A stretch of 64,000 bases of DNA from Desulfocucumis palustris (GCF_002933875.1 NZ_BFAV01000155.1:20452-84451), one strand, 5' to 3'. Positions 34,759-44,693 are shown, counted from the first letter of the stretch. A program made the numbers and translations. Notes: generated by a model not told the origin, from the sequence alone.

Positions 34759-35214
34759 TTGCCCCATAAAGAACTTCCCCCGGGTGAAATACATAAAATG
34801 CTTACCGAAGAAAAAGTCGGCAGGCTTGCCACCCTGGGCGGCGACGGACCTTATATTATTCCCATGTGTTTTGTGTGGGATAATAATGTGCTATATCTCC
34901 ACTCCAGGCCTAAAGGCACTAAAATTGACAATATTATCTCCAATCCTTCCATTTGCTTTGAAATCAGCCGGGTTGACAAATGGCTGCCCCGGGAAAAGCC
35001 CTGCGCTTATTCCATAAACTACCGCAGCGTCCAAGTATTTGGAAAGGCCCGGATACTTCCCCAGGGTGAAGAAAAGGTCAGGGCTTTAAACTTACTGTCG
35101 GAAAAATACCTTGGGGGTGCGCCCTTCGAAGCTGTTTCCCCAAAGGCGGCGGCCGCGGCGGCAGTGATTAAAATACCGGCTGAACACGTATCCGGCAGGC
35201 AAAATAATGGCTGA
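34759..35214 (+). CDS. pyridoxamine-5'-phosphate oxidase-like split-barrel flavoprotein
   Basis: This 151-residue protein has the FMN-binding split barrel of the PNPOx-like superfamily: GRLATLGGDGPYIIPMCFVW, VLYLHSRPKGTKIDNI, SICFEISRVD, SVQVFGKARIL. Such proteins are often nitroimidazole-resistance (NimA)-like or heme/flavin-binding; the His in LYLHSRP and the VDKW region are typical of that branch. The substrate is unknown. It starts with TTG 34759 behind AAAAGGAG. It precedes asnS by 67 nt in the same direction. Confidence 0.85.
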   Translation: MPHKELPPGEIHKMLTEEKVGRLATLGGDGPYIIPMCFVWDNNVLYLHSRPKGTKIDNIISNPSICFEISRVDKWLPREKPCAYSINYRSVQVFGKARILPQGEEKVRALNLLSEKYLGGAPFEAVSPKAAAAAAVIKIPAEHVSGRQNNG

Positions 35215-35281
35215 AACATTATTTTTAGCATGAAAAATAGCAATTGGGAAAAATATAAATTAACAAGAGAGGTGACCGCCA

Positions 35282-36571
35282 TTGGAATGGGTGCTAATTA
35301 AAAATTTAAAAAATCATTCCGGGCAGGAAGTGGAAGTCAGGGGATGGTTATATAATAAAAGATCCTCCGGGAAAATTATATTTTTAATTGTAAGGGACGG
35401 CAGCGGCCTGCTGCAGTGCGTTATAGCCAAAAAAGAACAGCCCGAATTATTCCAACTGGTCGAGGGCATCACCCAGGAATCCTCCATAATTATTACCGGC
35501 GCCGTAAGGGAGGAACCCCGTTCACCCGGCGGAATGGAAATGCAGCCGAAGGATATCCGGATTATCAGCATTGCTGAAAACTACCCCATCACCCTCAAGG
35601 AACACGGAGTCGATTTCCTGGCCGAAAGAAGACATTTATGGATCAGAACACCAAAACAGTCGGCCCTGCTCAGAATCCGCTCCACCGTGGAGCAGGCCTG
35701 CAGGGATTTTCTGAACAGGCGGGACTTCGTGCTGGCGGATGCCCCGATCATTACCCCGGCAGCCTGTGAAGGCACCACCACGCTGTTTGAGCTTGACTAT
35801 CACGGGGAAAAGGCATATCTGTCCCAGAGCGGCCAGTTGTACAACGAGGCCGCCGCCATGGCCCTGGGGCGGATTTATTGTTTCGGACCAACCTTCCGGG
35901 CGGAAAAATCGAAAACCCGCCGGCACCTGATGGAATTCTGGATGCTGGAGGCTGAGGCCGCTTTTTTTGATTTTGAAGACAACATGAAGCTCCAGGAGGA
36001 ATTGATTTATTACATTATCCAGTCCGTACTGGAAAAACACGCCACGGACCTCAAAATCCTCAACAGGGATGTGGAAAAGCTGCAAAAAATAAGCCTTCCC
36101 TTTCCAAGGCTGAGCTATACCCAGGCGGTTGAATTGCTCCGTCAAAAGGGCCGGCAGTTTGAATGGGGGAATGATTTCGGCGCCCCGGACGAGACCGCGA
36201 TATCCGATAATTTCGATGCTCCGGTATTTGTTCACCGCTTCCCCACAAAAATAAAAGCCTTTTACATGAAGCCGGACCCCTCGGATCCCGGCGTTGTCCT
36301 GGGGGCGGACCTTCTGGCCCCCGAAGGTTACGGGGAAATAATAGGCGGAGGTCAGCGGCTGGACGATCTCTCCCTGCTGGAAGAGCGCATCCGGGAACAT
36401 AATCTTCCCGGGGAGGCCTTTGCCTGGTATACCGACCTCAGAAGATACGGCACCGTCCCCCACTCCGGTTTCGGTCTGGGCATAGAGAGAACCGTGGCAT
36501 GGCTTTGCGGCACGGAACACGTCCGGGAGACCATACCGTTTCCCCGAACCCTTTACCGGTTGTATCCCTAA
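35282..36571 (+). CDS. asnS: asparagine--tRNA ligase
   Basis: This 429-residue class IIb aminoacyl-tRNA synthetase has an N-terminal OB-fold anticodon-binding domain ([19 protein letters not shown]) and the catalytic core with motif 2 [23 protein letters not shown] and motif 3 [13 protein letters not shown]. The flexible loop has the tRNA-dependent features of AsnRS rather than AspRS (no bacterial-type GAD insertion, short length). It charges tRNA-Asn with asparagine. TTG 35282 is preceded by GAGGTG. A second translation route (GatCAB) cannot be judged from this window. Confidence 0.85.
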   Translation: MEWVLIKNLKNHSGQEVEVRGWLYNKRSSGKIIFLIVRDGSGLLQCVIAKKEQPELFQLVEGITQESSIIITGAVREEPRSPGGMEMQPKDIRIISIAENYPITLKEHGVDFLAERRHLWIRTPKQSALLRIRSTVEQACRDFLNRRDFVLADAPIITPAACEGTTTLFELDYHGEKAYLSQSGQLYNEAAAMALGRIYCFGPTFRAEKSKTRRHLMEFWMLEAEAAFFDFEDNMKLQEELIYYIIQSVLEKHATDLKILNRDVEKLQKISLPFPRLSYTQAVELLRQKGRQFEWGNDFGAPDETAISDNFDAPVFVHRFPTKIKAFYMKPDPSDPGVVLGADLLAPEGYGEIIGGGQRLDDLSLLEERIREHNLPGEAFAWYTDLRRYGTVPHSGFGLGIERTVAWLCGTEHVRETIPFPRTLYRLYP

Positions 36572-36697
36572 TTTCTCCCGGAGAATACAATATAATATAA
36601 GGTTATTTTTTTAAAAATTATGATAAAATTAGTAAAATTAATATATTATCATCGGAGCCCCGGCGAAATATATTAAACACGGGAGGTGGAAGAAAGA

Positions 36698-37168
36698 ATG
36701 ATCAAACTGATGATCAAAGGCTTCGCCTATGACGTTAGCGGCAGCCCGATCATATTGCTGACTGATGAGGAAGAAGAAAAAGTCCTTCCCCTCTGGATAG
36801 GAATGCTGGAGGCCCATTCCATTGCCCTGGCCGTTGAAGGAACCGAACTGCCCCGGCCCATGACCCATGATTTGATACTGAACATCTGCAAACAGTTCAA
36901 TGCCGCCATTTCCGAGATTATAATAACCGACCTGAGGGACAACACCTTTTATGCCAGCATATATATAAGCACGGAGACTGCGACAATACCCATGGACGCC
37001 AGGCCCAGTGACGCCATTGCCCTGGCCATCAGATCCTCCGCCCCCATCTACCTGAAAAACGAGCTGGCGGACAACATGCTGTCCATTTCAGAACTGATTG
37101 ACGAAGAGACCAGAAAAGAAATAGATAAAATTTTCAACATGAAGGATTTTAAAAAATCCCTGCACTAA
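36698..37168 (+). CDS. bifunctional nuclease family (BFN) protein
   Basis: This 156-residue protein has the BFN/DUF151 domain over nearly its whole length: SPIILLTDEEEEKVLPLWIG, EAHSIALAVEG, PRPMTHDLI, IPMDARPSDAIALAIRS. The family has a plant member described as a nuclease active on both RNA and DNA; bacterial members are widespread and poorly characterised. ATG 36698 is preferred (GGGAGG upstream); GTG 36686 is an alternative. It is followed by a strong terminator. Confidence 0.85.
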   Translation: MIKLMIKGFAYDVSGSPIILLTDEEEEKVLPLWIGMLEAHSIALAVEGTELPRPMTHDLILNICKQFNAAISEIIITDLRDNTFYASIYISTETATIPMDARPSDAIALAIRSSAPIYLKNELADNMLSISELIDEETRKEIDKIFNMKDFKKSLH

Positions 37169-37257
37169 AAAACCGGGATTCTATCCTTAATCCTGGAACC
37201 CTTGGCGGATTCTTTTATTTGCGGTTTAAAAAACAAGGCATTGACAAAGGAAATAAA

Positions 37258-37294
37258 GATAAATGGCCTTCACAGCAAGGCCATTTATCTTTTA
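37258..37294 (+). terminator. strong rho-independent terminator
   Basis: GATAAATGGCCTT and AAGGCCATTTATC form a 13-bp perfect stem with loop CACAGC, followed by TTTTA. It ends the BFN gene transcript. Confidence 0.9.
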
Positions 37295-37404
37295 ATAAAC
37301 CTCCACGATAACGGGGACTATAAATCATATCCGCCACATTGAGTCCCCTTCTATAAATAAGAAACTTAAGCCGGCACAGCAGGTGTGTACAAGGAGGTTG
37401 CAAT

Positions 37405-37593
37405 TTGAAAAGATTTGATTTGCCCGGCGATTACCGGGAACCTGAAACAATTGAAGACCTGCACCGTCCCCCGGGCTCGCCCCACCCCAGGGAAATAAAA
37501 TCCCAGCAGGCCCAGTTGAAAAGCGGGCACGACCATGGACACGGCAAGGATATCAAGCTTCCCATGTCTCACAAAACCAAAAGCCAGGGATAA
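37405..37593 (+). CDS. small hydrophilic hypothetical protein
   Basis: This 62-residue protein is very hydrophilic and probably disordered, with Pro-rich and His/Gly-rich parts (RPPGSPHPREI, SGHDHGHGKDIKLPMSHK). The HDHGHG cluster might bind metal. AAGGAGG lies 7 nt before TTG 37405, and a perfect terminator follows the stop, so a real gene is likely even though no family was recognised. Confidence 0.6.
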   Translation: MKRFDLPGDYREPETIEDLHRPPGSPHPREIKSQQAQLKSGHDHGHGKDIKLPMSHKTKSQG

Positions 37594-37599
37594 AAAGTA

Positions 37600-37625
37600 A
37601 ACACCGGGTTTTCCCGGTGTTATTC
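37600..37625 (+). terminator. rho-independent terminator
   Basis: AACACCGGG-tttt-CCCGGTGTT lies just after the small hydrophilic gene. Confidence 0.8.
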
Positions 37626-37718
37626 CTTGCCTGTGGCTGTTTGCCTTCATTGACAAGTAAAAACTGCTGGAATATATTTATCTTTAAACCATGAATATTA
37701 AATGAGAGGTTTAATGAG

Positions 37719-38939
37719 TTGCCCGGACAAAATAACAACGGTATAATATCACGAAATTTTATACTGGGCTTTGTGGCCAACTTTCTTTTTTTCGGCACCA
37801 ATTTTTATCTAGTGCCGGTGCTGCCCCTGCACCTGGACGGACTGGGCGGCACCAGGGCACAGATCGGACTGGTGATAGGGGCGTTTTCCCTGACGGCTAT
37901 TTTCCTGCGGCCAGTGGTTGGCAGGATCTCCGACATAATTAAAAAGAAATGGCTGATGGCGCTGGGGGCTTTGATTTTTATCGCCGCTCCGCCTCTGTAC
38001 GCCGCCACTGAATCTATATATATACTGGCCATTGTCAGGATATTCCACGGCGTCGGCATCGCCTCCTTCGCCGCGGCGTCGGCCGCCCTGGTTCCTGAAA
38101 TTGTTCCCCTGGAAAAGCTTGGCCAGGCCACCGGTCTGTATGTCACCTCGGTTAGCATTGCCACGGGCCTTGCCCCGCTTCTGGGCAGCCACATGTCCGC
38201 CACAACGGATTTTGCCGTGCAGATGACAGTCCCGAGCATTGCCTCCCTGCTGGCTCTGGTTATGGTATTACTGATAAAGGAACCCGCGCCCCGAAATGCC
38301 GGAAATACAACCCCCTTCTTTGAAGTGCTCAAATCACCGCATGTTATGGTGCCAACATTGATATTCACCGCCTGCTCCTTTTCCCTGGGCACAATAACCG
38401 CCTTTTTGCCGCTTTATACAATTAGCTGGGGTTATAACAATTCCGGTATATTTTTCAGCGTTTTCTCAGCAACCCTTATAGGCATGAGATTTTTGGCCGG
38501 CGGCCTGCCCGACAGGTTCAGCAAGACCAGGGTGATTTTCCCTTCGCTGCTGCTTTTATCCTTTGCCCTTGCCCTGTTGTCGGCTGTTCGTACCCCCCTA
38601 ACGCTGGCGCTCAACGCGGCTCTTTACGGCATCGGCTACGCCCTGGCCTACCCCAGCCTTAATGCCTGGGTGGTTGAGCACTCACCCGTTGCCGGACGCG
38701 GTCTGGCCATGGGAGTTTTTTCCGCCTCGGTGGATGCCGGCGCCTTTTTGGGGCCCGTGTTCATGGGCATAATTTGCCAGTACCTGGGTTTCAGCACTGG
38801 TTTTTTGCTTTCGGCGTTGATACCCTTATTGGCCCTTTGCCTTTTTAAGACAACCATAGCCGGTGATGACCTTCGGGTCACTCAAGCATGTCAAGCTCAA
38901 AGTGAAAATGAAGCAGCAACAAAGCCCCCAGCATTTTGA
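37719..38939 (+). CDS. MFS transporter
   Basis: This 406-residue protein has about twelve transmembrane helices. The typical cytoplasmic loop-2 motif appears as RPVVGRISDIIKKKWLMALG and is echoed between TM8 and TM9 by GGLPDRFSKTRV. Other MFS hallmarks are PLHLDGLGGTRAQIGLVIG and HGVGIASFAAASAALVPEI. It resembles drug or metabolite exporters of the YfkF/YttB type; the substrate is unknown. It starts with TTG 37719 with AGAGG upstream. The last about 60 bp overlap a possible convergent small gene. Confidence 0.85.
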   Translation: MPGQNNNGIISRNFILGFVANFLFFGTNFYLVPVLPLHLDGLGGTRAQIGLVIGAFSLTAIFLRPVVGRISDIIKKKWLMALGALIFIAAPPLYAATESIYILAIVRIFHGVGIASFAAASAALVPEIVPLEKLGQATGLYVTSVSIATGLAPLLGSHMSATTDFAVQMTVPSIASLLALVMVLLIKEPAPRNAGNTTPFFEVLKSPHVMVPTLIFTACSFSLGTITAFLPLYTISWGYNNSGIFFSVFSATLIGMRFLAGGLPDRFSKTRVIFPSLLLLSFALALLSAVRTPLTLALNAALYGIGYALAYPSLNAWVVEHSPVAGRGLAMGVFSASVDAGAFLGPVFMGIICQYLGFSTGFLLSALIPLLALCLFKTTIAGDDLRVTQACQAQSENEAATKPPAF

Positions 38940-39063
38940 GAGCACACTTCACCACCCGGCCACGGCCGATCCCGGATGAGCCCATGACTGCCAGATCCCA
39001 AAAAGACCATACTCCCAGGGCCAATCCCCCGGCGCCGCTCAGAACCGACAATAACGCTTCCAC
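38878..39063 (-). CDS. possible small membrane protein, 61 residues
   Basis: A GTG start at 39063 follows GGGGGTG by 7 nt. The peptide has two hydrophobic stretches (ALLSVLSGAGGLALGVWSFW and ALKMLGALLLLHFHF) around a Gly/Arg loop. It overlaps the 3' end of the MFS gene in the convergent direction by 62 nt. The ribosome site and the helix-loop-helix design support it, but no family was recognised. Confidence 0.4.
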   Translation of the reverse strand: MEALLSVLSGAGGLALGVWSFWDLAVMGSSGIGRGRVVKCALKMLGALLLLHFHFELDMLE

Positions 39064-39139
39064 AAAAAAACACCCCCGGGAAAATATATGAGGGGCGTTT
39101 GCTATAAATTCATTACCATATGGAAAGGGATGTGAATTT

Positions 39140-39313
39140 ATGAAATATATTATAATAATATATTTTATTGTGGTAACGGCAATGATCCTGATGATACCGG
39201 TCAAACTTCTCACATCCAGGCAAACCCGGTGTCCCGCCTGCGGCGGTTCCGTGCTGGTGTCAAAACGGGGCAAAATATCAAGCTGCCCCCACTGCGGAGG
39301 GCGCTTGATTTAA
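39140..39313 (+). CDS. small membrane-anchored zinc-ribbon protein
   Basis: This 57-residue protein has one N-terminal transmembrane helix (IIIIYFIVVTAMILMIPV) and a cytoplasmic zinc ribbon with two CxxC knuckles: CPACGGSV and CPHCGGRL. The Cys spacing is typical of a four-cysteine zinc site. An AAGGGATG site lies about 9 nt upstream of ATG 39140. It lies directly upstream of, and convergent with, the amidase gene. The function is unknown. Confidence 0.65.
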   Translation: MKYIIIIYFIVVTAMILMIPVKLLTSRQTRCPACGGSVLVSKRGKISSCPHCGGRLI

Positions 39314-39382
39314 TGCCGGCCAATTTATTTTCCGGATCTTTTAAGCTCATTAAAGGCAGAAATCCCGCTTCCTGAACTCGAT

Positions 39383-40063
39383 TTAAAGGCAGGCTGCGTT
39401 CACGGCAAGGTATTTAACGATTCCGAAAGAAATTTTCTCCGCCAGTTTCTTTTGATAATCCTGGTTTACCAGGTTGTCCCTGTCCGCCGGATTGCTGAGA
39501 TAGCCGGTTTCCACCAGCACCGCGGGAACTCCGGAGTTTCGGAGAATAAAATAGTCGTTTGATTTAACGCTTCTTTTCGGGGGTGTTCCGGGAATCTGCC
39601 GCAGTTCATCCATAATGTATTCAGCCAACTCTTTACTCCCCGGTTTATCCGGATAATAAAAAACTTCAGATCCCCTGCAGTTGGACATCCCGAATGCGTT
39701 AACATGCAGGCTGACAAGCAGCACCGCTTTGTTTTTATCCACCAGATCCAGCCTTTTTTTTAAATCGTAACGGTGCGCCTCCTTGCCATGCAGTCCCACC
39801 ACCGCCAGATTGTAATCCCCGGTTCTGGTGAGCGTCACTTTGGCTCCGGTTTCCTCAAGGGTTTGTTTAAGCTTTTTCGCCACCTCCAGATTAATTTGCT
39901 TCTCGTATATACCTTTGCGCACAGTACCTGGATCAAACCCGCCGTGACCGGGGTCAATCAATATCACCTTTCCGCTCATGAAAGCAATTTCGCTGGCCCA
40001 GGAAGCGCCGGCAAGGGCCGGCAGCATCAAACAGGTAAAGAGAACCAGTATAAATTTTGCCAT
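39383..40063 (-). CDS. cwlD: N-acetylmuramoyl-L-alanine amidase, CwlD-like
   Basis: This 226-residue exported protein has an N-terminal signal peptide or anchor and one Amidase_3 domain with the zinc ligands in IDPGHGG (His), an acidic Glu in YEKQINLEVA, SLHVNA (His) and the catalytic Glu in VLVETGYLSN. Single-domain size matches CwlD, the spore-cortex amidase that makes muramic-delta-lactam precursors. That assignment is by size and context, since other small amidases look alike. GGAGG lies 6 nt before ATG 40063. Confidence 0.75.
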   Translation of the reverse strand: MAKFILVLFTCLMLPALAGASWASEIAFMSGKVILIDPGHGGFDPGTVRKGIYEKQINLEVAKKLKQTLEETGAKVTLTRTGDYNLAVVGLHGKEAHRYDLKKRLDLVDKNKAVLLVSLHVNAFGMSNCRGSEVFYYPDKPGSKELAEYIMDELRQIPGTPPKRSVKSNDYFILRNSGVPAVLVETGYLSNPADRDNLVNQDYQKKLAEKISFGIVKYLAVNAACL

Positions 40064-40200
40064 CACTATCCTCCGGTGAAGATTATCTGTACCGGAACCC
40101 AGGTTTATTTAAGTTATTATGGCGCAAAAATTGTTTTGTTATTTAACGCCCGGGGAAGTTTATAGCACCCTTCAAAGCATTGTTCTTTTAAATCCATCAG

Positions 40201-40335
40201 TCACCGCGGCCTGCCGCGCCGCTGATTAACAAAATCCTGTTCTTTGCCGTTTGAAACCTTTGCTGTTTGAAAAGCAAATTTAACCAAATCATATATCCGG
40301 GAAAACTCTTCCGGCGTTTCTCTTCTGATAATCAT
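40201..40335 (-). pseudogene. N-terminal fragment of a GNAT acetyltransferase
   Basis: The 44-residue frame MIIRRETPEEFSRIYDLVKF, then FQTAKVSNGKEQDFVN, is the start of a GNAT N-acetyltransferase of the kind that begins with IRRETPxD and a DLVKxAFxTA helix. It stops before the acetyl-CoA-binding part. AAAGGAG precedes the ATG. The gene has been truncated. Confidence 0.65.
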
Positions 40336-40493
40336 TTTTTTCTCCTTTTGTTGAATTTCGTCCCTGCGAAACCTTTATTTTCAGCGGGTCTATTTAAAAA
40401 TATTAAAAAAAAGTATAAAATTTAACCAGAACTCCTGCATTTTTACCAATATATTATGGACTTTCTCTCTTGACAGCGAGGGTTTAAGTTAAA

Positions 40494-42563
40494 ATGGTTA
40501 TAATGATTCCGGTTTTAATTGGCGCAATGTCCGCCACAGCAGTTTTTACAATTATTTATTTTTCCTTATATCTTCAAAGCCGGGAGCGTTATGTAGCTTA
40601 CTGGACCTGGGCCTTGTTTATAAACCTGCTCGGACTGCTGTGGCTATTGGATTTATTTATACCGGAAAACAGGTTTGTATTACCCCTTGATATACAAAAC
40701 CCCATACCGGCAGATAATATAATTCCTTTTGCCGCTCATAATCTAACACTTTTTTTCTACCCCCTGCTAACATTTATTGGCAGTTGCCGGTTCCTTAATA
40801 TACCCGTCAAAAAACATATTATATACGTCACTATGGCAGTCAGTGTTTTTAATGTGGCAGGCATATTTTTGCTATTACCTTATTATATCTATATAATTCC
40901 TACAATACTTAATTTGGTTTTACTATACTTTGTTCATGCAAGATTGTTTTTGCAAAAAAATAAAAAGAGTATTGTTGGCTGGTTTTTGATTATGTACGGC
41001 ATACACCTGTTGGATTATCCATTTATTATACGGATTGGGGACGCCATTGCATGGGGTTATCTTATTGCCATGGCCCTTATTATGGGCATCTCCGCCGGTA
41101 TTTTAATCCACTATTTAGAAAACAGAAACAACAAACTGACTCAAAGTGAGGCCAGGTTCCAGGAGTTGTCCGACTCTTTACCAGACGTTGTTTTTGAGGT
41201 TGACCTGCGGGGGAGACTAACGTACGCTAATAAGAATGCGTTCGCATTCTTTAAGGCAACCCGGGAAGATTGCGGCCAGATCAATGTTTTTGATTATATA
41301 GTTCCGGAAGATAGGCCCGGGGCCAAAGAAAACGCTCTAAAAATATCGGCTGGTATGGAAAGCAGCCTTAACGAATATATGGGGCTGCGCAGGGATGGCA
41401 CCAGATTTCCGGTAATCATCCGCTCGACTCCGGTTATTAGAGATGGGAAGGCCGTCGGGCTTAGAGGGTTTATTATTGACATTACCGAGCTCAAAAACAA
41501 TGAAATGCTAATGCAATACCTGAGCTGTCATGACTCTTTAACAGAATTATTGAACCGGCACGGATTAACACATGCCATTGAAAAGTTTTTAAAAACTAAT
41601 AACGGTAAGGTTGGCGTCGGTTTTATCATCTGCGACGTTGACGGTTTAAAGCTGGTCAACGATACCCTGGGCCACGATGTTGGTGATAAGCTGCTTAAAA
41701 CGGCGGCCGGCATAATTAAAGAAATAACCAGGCCGGAAGACATTGCCGCCAGGGTAGGTGGAGATGAGTTTTGTATAGTTATTCCACTAACCGATGACGG
41801 CATAGTACCTCGCACGGTTAAAAAACTGCAGCGAAAAATTGAGATTAATAATAGCCAAAATCCTGAGCTGCCGTTAAGTATTTCTATAGGTTACGCATTA
41901 AGTCCCGGCGGTAAAATTAACATTCAAAGTTTATTCAAAGAAGCAGACGATTACATGTACCGGCAAAAATTGCACCATGGCACCAGCAGCAGAAGCGCCA
42001 TAGTACAGACCCTGATGAAGGCATTGAGAGCCAGGGATTTCATAACCGAGGGCCACGCGGACCGGCTACAGCAACTGGTCTGTTACATAGCGTCCGCCAT
42101 AGGCCTATCCGAAAGGCAAATAACCGACTTGCGTTTGCTTGCCCAGTTTCATGATATTGGCAAGGTAGGCATACCCGATGGCATTCTTTTTAAACCCGGC
42201 CCTTTTAATTCTGATGAAAAGAAAGAAATGGAACGGCATTGTGAAATAGGGTATCGCATAGCCCGTTCATCTCCGGAACTTGCTCATATAGCCGAATTTA
42301 TATTTAAACATCACGAATGGTGGAATGGCGGCGGCTATCCCTTAAAATTAAAGGAAGCTGCGATTCCCCTGGAGTGCCGCATATTGGCCATTGCAGACGC
42401 TTACGACGCCATGACCAATGACCGCCCCTACCGCAAGGCCATGTCGAATATTGAAGCCTTGGCTGAGATAGAAAGTAACGCGGGAGTTCAGTTTGATCCC
42501 TTTTTAGTCTCTAAATTCCTCAGTATTGTTGAAAGCGGCCTTAAAGAACAGGGCGTTAGCTAA
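40494..42563 (+). CDS. membrane PAS-GGDEF-HD-GYP protein
   Basis: This 689-residue protein has an N-terminal region of about seven transmembrane helices (1-205), a PAS domain (about 220-335; VVFEVDLRGRLTYANKNA), a GGDEF domain with intact VGGDEF and SISIGYALS, and an HD-GYP domain with HADRL, HDIGKVGIP, HCEIGYR, HHEWWNGGGYP and DAYDAMTNDRPYR. Both c-di-GMP synthesis and hydrolysis signatures are present, although the GYP loop reads WNGGGYP rather than WDGTGYP. The membrane region probably senses a small ligand or membrane state. It is monocistronic. Confidence 0.9.
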   Translation: MVIMIPVLIGAMSATAVFTIIYFSLYLQSRERYVAYWTWALFINLLGLLWLLDLFIPENRFVLPLDIQNPIPADNIIPFAAHNLTLFFYPLLTFIGSCRFLNIPVKKHIIYVTMAVSVFNVAGIFLLLPYYIYIIPTILNLVLLYFVHARLFLQKNKKSIVGWFLIMYGIHLLDYPFIIRIGDAIAWGYLIAMALIMGISAGILIHYLENRNNKLTQSEARFQELSDSLPDVVFEVDLRGRLTYANKNAFAFFKATREDCGQINVFDYIVPEDRPGAKENALKISAGMESSLNEYMGLRRDGTRFPVIIRSTPVIRDGKAVGLRGFIIDITELKNNEMLMQYLSCHDSLTELLNRHGLTHAIEKFLKTNNGKVGVGFIICDVDGLKLVNDTLGHDVGDKLLKTAAGIIKEITRPEDIAARVGGDEFCIVIPLTDDGIVPRTVKKLQRKIEINNSQNPELPLSISIGYALSPGGKINIQSLFKEADDYMYRQKLHHGTSSRSAIVQTLMKALRARDFITEGHADRLQQLVCYIASAIGLSERQITDLRLLAQFHDIGKVGIPDGILFKPGPFNSDEKKEMERHCEIGYRIARSSPELAHIAEFIFKHHEWWNGGGYPLKLKEAAIPLECRILAIADAYDAMTNDRPYRKAMSNIEALAEIESNAGVQFDPFLVSKFLSIVESGLKEQGVS

Positions 42564-42720
42564 TCAGGGGTTATAACCCACCAGGCGCGCATTGAAAATT
42601 ATGGGTATTTGTATGACAAAGAGGGCTACCAGATAATAAAACAGTAAATTGTGGTAAGAATCCAAAGCCCACAAGACCGTACTATTGAAAGTAAATATTA
42701 ACTTGGAAAGAAGTGTTAAA

Positions 42721-44445
42721 ATGAGCTCTTTAAAACATTTTATTAGTCTTTTGCTGATTTTGCTGGCGGGTTTAATTCCTGCCGCTCCCGCTTTCGCAGA
42801 ATGGACGGCCACAGTGACAACCGCCGACAGTAAACTGATTAACATTGAAGGACTGCTGTTTCAGGATAACCGTGTGTTGGCCCCCGCGCGCAGTCTGGCG
42901 GCTGCTCTCCAGGCGCATGTGGATTGGGATTCCGCCACCGGCACGGCAACGGTAACCAAAGGGAGCGATACAATACAGCTGGTTTACGGCAGCGGGGAAG
43001 CGATTAAAAACAGCCGGCGCGTCACACTGGACGTACCGGTGCAAATGGCCGGGGACAGGCTTATGGTACCTTTGAGATTTGTGTCGGAAGCCCTGCATGC
43101 TTCTGTTCAGTACAGCCTGCTTAATGATACCGTGACCGTAATCTCCTCTCCTCCTGAGAAACCGGTACTGGAGTACAATTCTTCTTTCCCGGCCAGGGTG
43201 GCTTTGACCAATAACGGTGACTTGTGGCTGGTGGACGGCACTAAACCCGGCTCCGGGCCTGTGCAGGTAACCAGGGGAGGCACCGCGGAAATTGAGGGCT
43301 GGTCTCCCGACGGCCGGTGGCTAATGTATCGATACAGTGAATCATCCAAAGACTATGACGATACATACTACTTATGGGCGGTAAAAGCCGACGGCACCGG
43401 GGCATTCCAGATTGACCCGAAACGCGTGCACGGCACACCTGCCTGGTCGCCAAAAACAAATATTATTGCCTACAGTACCCAAAGTTCCAAAGAAGGCTAT
43501 GAGCCTGATGGAAATCTAAAATTAGCTTTTCTTGACGGCACAGATAACGAAAAAACAACAACCTCCCTGCTTTTACCGGATAACAGCGGTGTTGACTGCT
43601 TTTCCTGGGCGCCTGACGGTAAAAGCCTTGCTGTTTCCATACCTCGCAGCCAAAAGCAGCCGCTGTTAATAAACAGGGTCGACTTAAACGGGGAAAGCGC
43701 CAACCTGTTGACAGACGGCCAGCCTTATCCGGCAGGCGAGTATCAGTATTTGTTAAACCGGTCCGCCACAGGTCTTAAATGGTCGCCGGACGGGCGCTAT
43801 CTCGCATATTACATGGAGCCGGGCTCAGCCTCCATGACGGCGGACGGCGTGAACATTCAAGTGCTGGATTTAAAGCAGACGGAACCTCCCCTGGAATTGG
43901 GAAGCGGGTTGGGATATGCCCAGTGGCTGGCCTGGTCTCCCGATAGTACCAGGCTGGCTTATATAAGGGGCTATGGCCGTGACGCAGCGGTGGACAAGCG
44001 CCTTTATATTGCGGATATGCAGGCGGGCGGTAAAATTATTGATTGCGGGGGCGCCGGGCAGGTGGATTCCCAGCCGGTCTGGTCACTCACTAAACCATAC
44101 GGCCTGCTATTTTGCCGCGGAAAAGAGAATAATTGGATGTCCGGAACGTCAAACTTTCAGGGAAAGGTACTGGTACCCGGGCAGCGTATCTGGAGCATGA
44201 CAGCTGATGGGGAGAAGAAGAGCCTTACCAGCGGTCAGGCCGATACTGCCGATTATGCGCCGAGACTTTCCCCGGACGGGAGTAATTTGTTTTATTTGAG
44301 ATTACAGCGCTATGATAACGGTTCATTGTATTATAAGCCCCCCGCCGGCGGCCGTGAGGTGGAATTAATACGTGGAATTACAGGCAGTCCGGGATTTTAC
44401 GGCAGTTATTATCCTGAGATGTTATGCATTTACATGGTAAGATGA
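42721..44445 (+). CDS. secreted Cu-amine-oxidase-N domain/beta-propeller protein
   Basis: This 574-residue exported protein has a signal peptide (residues about 1-24, ending in PAFA), a copper amine oxidase N-terminal-like domain (about 30-145; VLAPARSLAAALQAHVDWD, LMVPLRFVSEALHASV), which in clostridia is a surface-attachment or stalk module and not an oxidase, and a C-terminal TolB-like propeller with repeats such as WSPDGRWLMYR, WSPDGRYLAYY and WSPDSTRLAYI. A surface protein that binds proteins or glycans is inferred. ATG 42721 is used. A terminator follows at 44571. Confidence 0.8.
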   Translation: MSSLKHFISLLLILLAGLIPAAPAFAEWTATVTTADSKLINIEGLLFQDNRVLAPARSLAAALQAHVDWDSATGTATVTKGSDTIQLVYGSGEAIKNSRRVTLDVPVQMAGDRLMVPLRFVSEALHASVQYSLLNDTVTVISSPPEKPVLEYNSSFPARVALTNNGDLWLVDGTKPGSGPVQVTRGGTAEIEGWSPDGRWLMYRYSESSKDYDDTYYLWAVKADGTGAFQIDPKRVHGTPAWSPKTNIIAYSTQSSKEGYEPDGNLKLAFLDGTDNEKTTTSLLLPDNSGVDCFSWAPDGKSLAVSIPRSQKQPLLINRVDLNGESANLLTDGQPYPAGEYQYLLNRSATGLKWSPDGRYLAYYMEPGSASMTADGVNIQVLDLKQTEPPLELGSGLGYAQWLAWSPDSTRLAYIRGYGRDAAVDKRLYIADMQAGGKIIDCGGAGQVDSQPVWSLTKPYGLLFCRGKENNWMSGTSNFQGKVLVPGQRIWSMTADGEKKSLTSGQADTADYAPRLSPDGSNLFYLRLQRYDNGSLYYKPPAGGREVELIRGITGSPGFYGSYYPEMLCIYMVR

Positions 44446-44570
44446 CTAAAGCAGGATTTTTATTTGAATTTCTAAGGTAATATACATTTTATCTCTACGA
44501 AATTGCTGCGATTAATCACTAAGTATATCCAGGATGTCTCCAGTTAAGGATTAATTTTGAAATATAAATT

Positions 44571-44607
44571 GCCCTGATTTCAAAACTGAAATCAGGGCTG
44601 ATTTTTT
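44571..44607 (+). terminator. rho-independent terminator
   Basis: GCCCTGATTTC and GAAATCAGGGC form a perfect 11-bp stem followed by a T-run. It ends the propeller-protein gene. Confidence 0.85.
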
Positions 44608-44650
44608 GATAACGCTATTTGTCCGCCGCTTACTTCAAAATAAGCATCTT

Positions 44651-44693
44651 TAAGGCTCAACCGGCTATTCACTGCCTGTTGAGCCTTAATTTT
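44651..44693 (+). terminator. second terminator-like hairpin
   Basis: TAAGGCTCAAC (44651-44661) and GTTGAGCCTTA (44678-44688) pair perfectly, followed by ATTTTG. It probably marks the end of a lost gene. The remaining 44694-44912 has only short open stretches with no recognised protein. Confidence 0.65.

Noticed and set aside
35636..36520. 294-residue minus-strand frame inside asnS
   Set aside because: Antisense to a clear aminoacyl-tRNA synthetase; composition and lack of a ribosome site mark it as a shadow.
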